Source: a virus
DNA: 22,115 nt
IMG/VR virus record: IMGVR_UViG_3300032323_001470
Location: 1-22,115 of that record
Direction: 5' to 3' (one strand)
The notes below the pieces were generated by a model. That model searched no databases, was not told the DNA's origin, and worked only from the letters and a program-made list of their open reading frames with translations. Below are positions 14,720 to 22,115 of the stretch, in pieces. The position numbers and the translations under genes are program-made. Within the stretch, counting starts at the first letter, position 1; each line of letters opens with the position of its first letter.

Positions 14720-17700
14720 ATGGCAAACAAAAAATTTCCTAAAAGCGGTTTACCAATCAGAAGATCTGTAGAGCTACTACCAGTAGTTTTTCAAACAGAG
14801 GCTAACGATAAATTTTTATCCGGAGTATTAGATCCTCTAGTTCAGCCCGGTGTATTAGACAAAGTAGTGGGCTATGTTGGTCGCAGATATGGTAAAACCT
14901 ATAACGGTTCTGATGTTTACGTAGATACAGACAACACACTAAGAAGTCGTTATCAACTCGAGCCTGGAATAATTTATAGAAACGGCGACAAAATAGAAAA
15001 CTTCTATGACTACATAGATTTTAAAAATCAACTGAAATTTTTTGGTAATACTGATAACAGAGATGACAAGATTGTCAATCAAGAACATTATTCTTGGAAT
15101 CCTCCTATTGATTGGGACAAGTTTATTAATTACCGAGAATATTTTTGGACTCCTAACGGCCCTCCCGATATTCCAGTATTTGGTCAAAATGCAGGAGTAG
15201 CCAGTACCTATAAGGTTATTTTAGGCGCAACAAAAAATTCTTTTGTTTTTACGCCTGACTCTTACACAAACAATCCTACAATCACTCTTTACCGAGGCCA
15301 AACTTATTACTTTAAGATCAATGCGCCTGGCGAAGGTTTTGCTATTAAAACAAATTTTGACACCGGTTCTTTATTGTTTAGACCTTATGATCAATATTTT
15401 GCCGGAGACCTAACAGTCTACGATGGAAAACTATTTAGAGCCAAACAAAATATTCCTATTGCTGACGGCAGTTCTGTAGACCTAGACAGTCAAGATTGGG
15501 AATACCTAGAGCCAGCATCTGCAGGTACTGCGTTGGACTATAATAAAGGTGTAACTAATAATGGAACAGAAAACGGTACGCTGACATTTGAAGTTCCCTA
15601 TGATGCTCCTAGTACACTGTATTATCAAGGCCTTATTACTCCGGATTGTTTTGGTAGATTTATAATTGCAGATATCGAAGAAAATACCAAAATTGATGTA
15701 GAAAAAGAAATTATAGGAAAGTCTTCTTATACATCTGCCAACGGTATAGAATTTACTAATGGGCTGGTAGTTGAGTTTAGAGGAATGGTTACTCCTGAAA
15801 AATACAGTACTAACACATGGTTGGTAGAAGGGGTAGGTCGTGCAATCACTCTAACTAAATTTGCTGACTTAATTGTGCCAGTATTATCGGGCGCAGAAGT
15901 TCCTGAAATATTGTTTGACAATGATGGCTTTGACACACAGCCGTTTGATGATGCAGCGTCTTTTCCAACATACAAAGATTATATCACTATAGCCAGAGAC
16001 AGCCTAGATGCTAACCCTTGGAGCCGCTATAATAGATGGTTTCATAGAAGTGTTTTAGAAAAAGCCTACAAGCTGAGAGGAGATGATTTTCCAGCTCCAG
16101 AGTCCGCCAGAGCCAAACGTCCTATTATTGAGTTTTCAGCTAACCTTCAATTATTCAACCACGGAGCAGTAGCCAAACAAACAGTAGACTTTATTGATAC
16201 ATCAACTGCAGATATATTTTCTACAGTAGAAGGAAGCATAGGCTACAACGTTGATGGAGAAAATTTATTTGAAGGTGCAAGATTATTGGTTATTGCAGAC
16301 ACAGATACGCTGACCAATAATAAGATATATGAAGTTAAATTTATACGGCATATTAATAATACTCAGATACATCTACAAGAAACAGATGATACTATTTCTA
16401 ACTTCAACGAAGGAATACTAGTACGTCGCGGTATACAAAATGGCGGAAAAATGTTCTATTTTAACGGAACTAGTTGGCTGCCAAGTCAAGCTAAACTCAC
16501 AGCTAACCAACCTCCGATGTTTGATGCGTTTGATAAAAACGGCGTAAGTTTTTCAGACCCACTCACATATCCAACTAGCACATTCTTTGGTACAAAACTA
16601 TTAAGTTATAAAATAGGAAACGCCCGAGTTGATTCTGAATTAGGATTCAGCCTAAGTTATCTTAATATAGATAATGTGGGAGATATAGAATTTAACTGGG
16701 ACTGGGACACAGATGTAGTAAATTATACCATAGCTCGTCAGCCACAGTCTACAAAAATATCCACCGGATTTTACAAATTTTATCTTAACACCGTCTATGA
16801 CAATGCTTGGTTACTGATGAATAATCAATTCTTACAACCAATTGTAGACAGCCAGATAGTAGTTAACAATACTAACACTGTGACATTTAATACCATTGAT
16901 TGGATTGCATTAACCACAGAGCCAACTATTAACGTATATGTCAACGGCGTACGGTATGTAAAATCTTATACAAGGAATCAAGGAACTTTTACATTCTCTA
17001 CGCAACTACTTGCCAAGGATGTAGTAGTATTAAAAATTATTACAGATCTCGAACCAGATCAAGGCTACTACGAAATACCCGTAGGACTAGAAAAAAATCC
17101 GTTTAATGCTCCTTTGCAGTCTTTCACACTAGGACAATCAGTTGACCACATTACTACGGCTCTAGAATTTGATACCGCAGTCGTTGGCAGCACTCCAGGA
17201 AACAGTAATCTTAGAGATATCTCAGGTTATCAGGTAAATGCCAAGCGTTTTGTAAAGCATTCGGGATTAGCTCCATTAGCTATTATGACGCTGTGTGATA
17301 AAACTTATAATATAGTTAAATCTATCCAGTATGCCAAAAAGGCCTATACAGATTTTAAAAATAATTTTATTAATCGAGCTTTAGAAATAGACTACAATGA
17401 CAATGTTGCAGATTTTGTAGACGACATTATTAATAGTCTAACTAAAACCAAAACAGACGCCAGTCCGTTCTATGACACTGACATGATTGGTGCAGGGGCA
17501 TACAACAAAATATCTTACGTTGTTGAAGACACTGGGATCAAAACCTTTTCATTGTCTGAAAAATTTGATCTACAAATATTAAGCAAGAGAGCGGTATATG
17601 TATATGTCAACGATCAGCAGTTATTAAACACCAAGCAGTATATATTTGATTCTACATTTGGCTTTATAACATTGCTGGTAGATTTTGCAGAGGGTGACAC

Positions 17701-20700
17701 GGTTGAAATTAGAGAATATTTGTCAACATCTACTAGTCATATTCCACCAACTCCTTCATCGATGGGACTGTACAAAAAGTACACCCCAATGAAATTTATA
17801 GATGACACTTATGTTGAGTCTAGAGAAATAGTTCAAGGACACGACGGTAGTATTACTGCTGCCTATGGAGATTATCGAGATGATTTATTATTAGAATTAG
17901 AATATAGAATCTATAATAATATCAAGCAACAATATGATGAAACTGTTTTTGACATTGATCAAACTGTTGGAGGTTATTACGGAGTAGGATTATATAAAAA
18001 ATCTCAACTAGACAACATTGTTAATCAAGAATTTTTAAAGTGGATTCAAAACACCAATATTAACTATACTCTAAACGAGTATTTTGATACTGAAAATTCA
18101 TTTACCTATACCTACTCTGCAATGACAGATCCTACCAAGTCTGTAAACTTGCCAGGCTATTGGAGAGGGGTATACAAATGGTTCTACGACACAGATCGAC
18201 CACATCGTTGCCCTTGGGAGATGTTGGGGTTCTCAGAACAACCGTCATGGTGGGAAGAGATTTATGGACCAGCACCTTATACTAAGAACAACTTAATTCT
18301 TTGGGAAGATTTACGCGACGGATTAATTCGGCAAGGACCTAGGGCCGGTCGTATAGATAGATATAAACGTCCATCGTTATTAGATCATATTCCGGTAGAT
18401 GCCGACGGTAAGTTATTGAGCCCATTAGATTCTGCACTAGCACAAGATTTTTCTTTAATAAACAATAAAGGACCTTTTGTTCTAGGAGACATTGCCCCAG
18501 CTGAATATGCATGGAGAGCTAGCTCAGAGTGGCCATTTGCGGTGACTATGGCCATGTGCCTAATGAAACCTTTCGAGTTTATTACCGATAGTTTTGACAG
18601 GTCTAAAGCTGTTTTAAATTTATTAGACCAGTCAATTGATGCAGACAGCAATCTATTTACAACTAAAAGTGATCTTACCGATAGACCATTATCAGATCCG
18701 CATGTGGGTCTATTAAAATATCTTGTTGGGTATATAAAATCTAGAGGCATTGCTGCTGATACAATTTTAGATAAGATTAGTAATTTAGATGTTGCGCTGT
18801 CTCATAGAATGAGCGGATTTGTTGACCAACAACAACAAAAGTTTTTATTGGATTCGAAGAGCCCGTCTGCTTCTGCAGCCAGCATTTTTATTCCGCCTGA
18901 AAACTACGATATTATTTTTAACGTTAGCGCCCCTATTGCTAGCGTGAGTTATAGCGGAGTTATCTTAGAAAAAACAGAAGGCGGGTGGATAGTCACAGGC
19001 TACGATGATATTGAGCCGTATTTTAACTATCATCAGGCAATGCCTAATCAACGAGATCCACTAATATCAGTTGGCGGAGTTAGCGAATCATTTTTAGATT
19101 GGACTCCGGACAAAAGTTACAACAACGGAACCTTGATTAGATACACTACTAATTTTTATAGAGCTTTAAGAACACACAGAAGCGGTGCAGATTTTGAAGA
19201 GGCTCTCTGGCAGAAATTAGGTAATATTCCTAAGGTAGGAGCCGTAGAGGCACTGAGAAGACGATCATTTAATACCTTAGCAGTAAAACGTTTGAGCTAT
19301 GGTACAAAACTGATTAGCATACAACAGGTAGTTGATTTTTTATTAGGCTATGAAAGCTATCTAAAATCTCAAGGGTTTAAATTTGACAGATACGATCCAG
19401 AAAATCAAACCAGTCAAGATTGGTTTACTTCGGTAAAAGAATTCATGTTTTGGACCAAACACAATTGGGAAATAGGTAGTTTGATTGCACTGAGCCCTGC
19501 TGCAGAAAAAGTAGATGTTACTATAGCTGTTGGTGTAGCAGATAATGTGCTTGATGGATTTTACGATTATCAAATACTCAAAGGTGACGGAAAACCGTTA
19601 CAGCCAAGATTTATCAATATCAATCGACAGTTTCAGAATGTCACAGTAGAAACCACAAATACCACAGATGGAATATTTTATCTGAAGCTTTACTACGTCC
19701 TCAAAGAACATGTCACAGTATTTGACGACAGAACAGTGTTTAATGATATTATCTATGATAAGACTACAGGATATCGTCAAAGTCGTATTAAAGTTCAAGG
19801 ATTCCGCACAGTTGATTGGGACGGTGATTATACCAGCCCCGGTTTCTTATTTGATAATGTTAACATCCAATCGTGGCAGCCTTTTACTGACTATCGACTA
19901 GGAGATATTGTTGCTTACAAGTCTTATAATTGGACTAGTTCAAAAAATCAATTAGGTACAGAATCTTTTGATGAGTCCTTTTGGAGTATCTTAGATACTA
20001 CCCCACAAAAAGAACTTATTTCAAACTTTGATTATAAAGTTAATCAGTTTTCAGATTACTTTGAAGTAACATCTCAGGGCGCCGGTCAAAGTCAACGAGA
20101 TCTTGCACGGCATACTTTGGGTTATCAACAAAGAGATTACCTACAAAACCTTTCAGAAGATCCTGTAACACAGTTTCAGATATATCAAGGATTTATTAGA
20201 GAAAAGGGTTCGGCTAATGCAATCACTAAGATTTTCAACAAGCTCAGTCGTTCGGGATCTGACAGTGTAATTTTAAATGAAGAATGGGCATTTTTGATTG
20301 GTCGCATGGGCGGCACCGATCAGTTAACAGAAATTGAAATACAAATAGAAAAAAATAAATTTGAACTTAACCCGCAGATATTTTTAATTGAGCCAGGCAA
20401 ATCTACGCAGGACATTGATCAAAATTATAGATTATCAATATCAGATTTTACTATTTCTCCAATCCCGTACACCACTGATATTACACCATTAACGGTTGAT
20501 ATATCACCAACTGCTACTGCCGGTTATGTTACATTAGAACAGTTTGATCAGTCCGTAATAACTAGAGAAAATTTAACTGACTTAGACATTACTACGGTCA
20601 ATGAGAATGATCATATTTGGGTAACCTTTGATAAAGATTCTTGGAATGTTCTACGAGTAAATGAAATTCTATTGTTATATGTTACAGAAGTAACTCGGAT

Positions 20701-22115
20701 AGACGATACAGTAGTTAGAGTAATTTTTAATAGACCACATTCATTTGAAGCTGAGCAGTATGTTGGATTTAGAGAAATTATTAATCTAACAGGTTTCTAT
20801 AAGATAACAGCAGTAACTAATGATTCTGTTGATCTTGAAGTCTCGGCAGACATACAAAACCCAGAACTGGATACTAGTACAGTAATCAATCCGCAAGGAC
20901 TAACAGAATGTAGATTTGCCAGCTATGAAAGTTTAATTGAAGGAGTAGCCGCACTTTATAAAAATGGTTCTAAAATATTCATAGACAACAATGGCAATAC
21001 TTTATGGGAAGTTATTGAAAAAACTAAACAATATTCAGAAAAATTAATCACTGACTATGGAACATCTACTCCTTTAAAAACAGGCGAGAAGGTTATCTAT
21101 GACAACAACAATAGACACACTATTGTTAGTATTCCGGGATCAGGCATAGTTGTTGTTTATGCAGAAGCCGCTGATGGATTAAGATTAAAACAGATTATTT
21201 CGCCTCCTACAGGATTTTTCAACAGTGCGTTGGGATCGTTTGGTAAAAAAATGGCTATCAGCCCCGACGGAAGATACTTAGTTATTGGAGCTCCAGAAGC
21301 CAGCGGTGTAACATCAAACTATCTAGGAGAATGGGATGTTGGCGTGTTTTACCAGCAAGACGATATAGTACTATACGCTGGAAGATTGTGGAAAGCTAAA
21401 AATCGAAATTCAGTATTACCTGATAATAGTACCGAGTTGGCCATAAACACAGACGACTGGGAGTTAGTTACAAATATTCCTGCACTGACCTCGGGTCGAA
21501 GTGCAGGCTTATTTGAACAGGGAATGATAGCCATATACAGGTATGCAAATGGCAGATACACCATTGACAGCGCCTATGTAAGCCCTCGGCCAGCCGACAA
21601 TGAAAAATTTGGTTCAGAAATAGCAATAGGTGTTAGCGGAACAAATTATTATCTTACCGTATCCGCAGTTGGCTCGTATAATAATACGGGTAGAGTCTAC
21701 CTTTACAAGTTTAATGGTACATCGTGGAATCATCTTGAAAATAATAGATATAAAGGCATATACGACCCCGGCACATCATATTACTTAGGAGATATTGTCT
21801 GGCAAGCATCTCAAGATCCTATAACCGAGGGAGTTCGAGGAAATCTTTGGACGTCGTTGGAAGATTCAACTTCAGATGGTAGCACACTTACAATAGAATC
21901 TAATAGTTGGCTAAAGATTAGTGCTATTTCAACACACTGCTCGTTGCCAACAAATATAGCGGTAGAGGATGATGGCTCAACATTAGAGTTTGCATATACA
22001 GGATTATTGTCAGATACACAAATGGCAGAGCTTGTAAAATCAGGCGATCAGTTTGGATTCAGTATGGCCATGAATGTTGACGGTAGTATTTTAATCATAG
22101 GCGCTCCGGATGCAG
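14720..22115 (+). CDS. Giant baseplate/tail structural protein in gp7 (VrlC-like) position, partial
   Basis: The frame is open from ATG 14720, 4 nt after the gp6 stop, to the window end: at least 2465 codons (T4 gp7 is 1032 aa). There is no clear ribosome site, so translational coupling is likely. By position it replaces T4 gp7, a wedge protein; such giants are called VrlC or virion structural protein in cyanophage annotations. Visible parts: a cupredoxin-like domain (about 164-320) with a carbohydrate-binding-like module inserted (227-265); a core with P-W-E-M-L-G-F (1165-1171) and L-W-E-D-L-R-D-G-L-I-R; further chitin-binding-like modules at 1461-1502, 1719-1762, 2205-2251 and 2346-2384, each with an aromatic-rich pattern like Y..G..V.Y....Y.A and an ending W; and FG-GAP beta-propeller blades from 2174 to the edge. 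A wedge-plus-peripheral-adhesin role is inferred. Confidence 0.93.
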   Translation, partial: MANKKFPKSGLPIRRSVELLPVVFQTEANDKFLSGVLDPLVQPGVLDKVVGYVGRRYGKTYNGSDVYVDTDNTLRSRYQLEPGIIYRNGDKIENFYDYIDFKNQLKFFGNTDNRDDKIVNQEHYSWNPPIDWDKFINYREYFWTPNGPPDIPVFGQNAGVASTYKVILGATKNSFVFTPDSYTNNPTITLYRGQTYYFKINAPGEGFAIKTNFDTGSLLFRPYDQYFAGDLTVYDGKLFRAKQNIPIADGSSVDLDSQDWEYLEPASAGTALDYNKGVTNNGTENGTLTFEVPYDAPSTLYYQGLITPDCFGRFIIADIEENTKIDVEKEIIGKSSYTSANGIEFTNGLVVEFRGMVTPEKYSTNTWLVEGVGRAITLTKFADLIVPVLSGAEVPEILFDNDGFDTQPFDDAASFPTYKDYITIARDSLDANPWSRYNRWFHRSVLEKAYKLRGDDFPAPESARAKRPIIEFSANLQLFNHGAVAKQTVDFIDTSTADIFSTVEGSIGYNVDGENLFEGARLLVIADTDTLTNNKIYEVKFIRHINNTQIHLQETDDTISNFNEGILVRRGIQNGGKMFYFNGTSWLPSQAKLTANQPPMFDAFDKNGVSFSDPLTYPTSTFFGTKLLSYKIGNARVDSELGFSLSYLNIDNVGDIEFNWDWDTDVVNYTIARQPQSTKISTGFYKFYLNTVYDNAWLLMNNQFLQPIVDSQIVVNNTNTVTFNTIDWIALTTEPTINVYVNGVRYVKSYTRNQGTFTFSTQLLAKDVVVLKIITDLEPDQGYYEIPVGLEKNPFNAPLQSFTLGQSVDHITTALEFDTAVVGSTPGNSNLRDISGYQVNAKRFVKHSGLAPLAIMTLCDKTYNIVKSIQYAKKAYTDFKNNFINRALEIDYNDNVADFVDDIINSLTKTKTDASPFYDTDMIGAGAYNKISYVVEDTGIKTFSLSEKFDLQILSKRAVYVYVNDQQLLNTKQYIFDSTFGFITLLVDFAEGDTVEIREYLSTSTSHIPPTPSSMGLYKKYTPMKFIDDTYVESREIVQGHDGSITAAYGDYRDDLLLELEYRIYNNIKQQYDETVFDIDQTVGGYYGVGLYKKSQLDNIVNQEFLKWIQNTNINYTLNEYFDTENSFTYTYSAMTDPTKSVNLPGYWRGVYKWFYDTDRPHRCPWEMLGFSEQPSWWEEIYGPAPYTKNNLILWEDLRDGLIRQGPRAGRIDRYKRPSLLDHIPVDADGKLLSPLDSALAQDFSLINNKGPFVLGDIAPAEYAWRASSEWPFAVTMAMCLMKPFEFITDSFDRSKAVLNLLDQSIDADSNLFTTKSDLTDRPLSDPHVGLLKYLVGYIKSRGIAADTILDKISNLDVALSHRMSGFVDQQQQKFLLDSKSPSASAASIFIPPENYDIIFNVSAPIASVSYSGVILEKTEGGWIVTGYDDIEPYFNYHQAMPNQRDPLISVGGVSESFLDWTPDKSYNNGTLIRYTTNFYRALRTHRSGADFEEALWQKLGNIPKVGAVEALRRRSFNTLAVKRLSYGTKLISIQQVVDFLLGYESYLKSQGFKFDRYDPENQTSQDWFTSVKEFMFWTKHNWEIGSLIALSPAAEKVDVTIAVGVADNVLDGFYDYQILKGDGKPLQPRFININRQFQNVTVETTNTTDGIFYLKLYYVLKEHVTVFDDRTVFNDIIYDKTTGYRQSRIKVQGFRTVDWDGDYTSPGFLFDNVNIQSWQPFTDYRLGDIVAYKSYNWTSSKNQLGTESFDESFWSILDTTPQKELISNFDYKVNQFSDYFEVTSQGAGQSQRDLARHTLGYQQRDYLQNLSEDPVTQFQIYQGFIREKGSANAITKIFNKLSRSGSDSVILNEEWAFLIGRMGGTDQLTEIEIQIEKNKFELNPQIFLIEPGKSTQDIDQNYRLSISDFTISPIPYTTDITPLTVDISPTATAGYVTLEQFDQSVITRENLTDLDITTVNENDHIWVTFDKDSWNVLRVNEILLLYVTEVTRIDDTVVRVIFNRPHSFEAEQYVGFREIINLTGFYKITAVTNDSVDLEVSADIQNPELDTSTVINPQGLTECRFASYESLIEGVAALYKNGSKIFIDNNGNTLWEVIEKTKQYSEKLITDYGTSTPLKTGEKVIYDNNNRHTIVSIPGSGIVVVYAEAADGLRLKQIISPPTGFFNSALGSFGKKMAISPDGRYLVIGAPEASGVTSNYLGEWDVGVFYQQDDIVLYAGRLWKAKNRNSVLPDNSTELAINTDDWELVTNIPALTSGRSAGLFEQGMIAIYRYANGRYTIDSAYVSPRPADNEKFGSEIAIGVSGTNYYLTVSAVGSYNNTGRVYLYKFNGTSWNHLENNRYKGIYDPGTSYYLGDIVWQASQDPITEGVRGNLWTSLEDSTSDGSTLTIESNSWLKISAISTHCSLPTNIAVEDDGSTLEFAYTGLLSDTQMAELVKSGDQFGFSMAMNVDGSILIIGAPDA
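21239..22115 (+). repeat. FG-GAP propeller blades interleaved with carbohydrate-binding-like modules (protein repeat)
   Basis: Three FG-GAP-like blades can be read inside the giant protein. The first starts F-G-K-K-M-A-I-S-P-D-G (from residue 2174) and reaches V-I-G-A-P (2188-2192). The second starts F-G-S-E-I-A-I (from 2297) and reaches G-R-V-Y-L-Y (2324-2329). The third starts F-G-F-S-M-A-M-N-V-D-G and ends I-I-G-A-P-D-A at the window edge. Chitin-binding-like modules at 2205-2251 and 2346-2384 lie between them. The propeller must continue beyond the window. Confidence 0.65.

Noticed and set aside
1-22115. CRISPR arrays, insertion sequences, attachment sites and tRNA genes.
   Set aside because: I found no regularly spaced repeats, transposase genes, terminal inverted repeats or cloverleaf structures on either strand by eye.

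Overview
This window comes from the genome of a T4-like myovirus (contractile-tailed dsDNA phage). It looks like the marine kind, related to cyanomyoviruses and pelagimyoviruses. The reasons are a T4-type recombination and late-transcription set (gp46, gp47, gp55) facing a baseplate operon, a gp5 hub-spike without the T4 lysozyme domain, a very small gp53, and a giant protein in the gp7 position. The host cannot be told from the sequence. Base composition is moderately AT-rich.

Layout. (1) Positions 1-340 hold no convincing gene. They are richer in G+C (about 45% by hand count) than the AT-rich genes nearby, and they fold by eye into at least ten helices, several nested into a multibranched domain. 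I read this as a large structured non-coding RNA, probably on the + strand and possibly cut by the window edge. (2) Positions 341-5262 are a minus-strand operon read gp55 -> gp47 -> gp46 -> 2OG-Fe(II) oxygenase -> small AT-hook-like protein -> GIY-YIG nuclease. Most junctions overlap or abut, except for a 31-nt gap before gp47 that carries a near-consensus sigma-70 promoter. (3) Positions 5263-5344 are a divergent control region. A T4-type late promoter (AATAAATA) for the + strand lies one base from a perfect TTGACA box for the minus strand. (4) Positions 5345-22115 are a tightly packed + strand baseplate operon: gp48 (tube cap), gp53 (wedge), an 819-aa hub-like protein, gp5 (hub/spike), gp25 (wedge), gp6 (wedge, enlarged) and a giant gp7/VrlC-position protein that runs off the window after 2465 codons.

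How it fits together. gp46/gp47 process DNA ends for recombination-dependent replication. gp55 redirects host RNA polymerase to late promoters such as the one beside its own gene, which then drives the baseplate genes. The most unusual points are the structured RNA at the left edge and the architecture of the giant baseplate protein. That protein carries five chitin-binding-like modules, one inside a cupredoxin-like domain and two interleaved with FG-GAP (integrin-type beta-propeller) blades.
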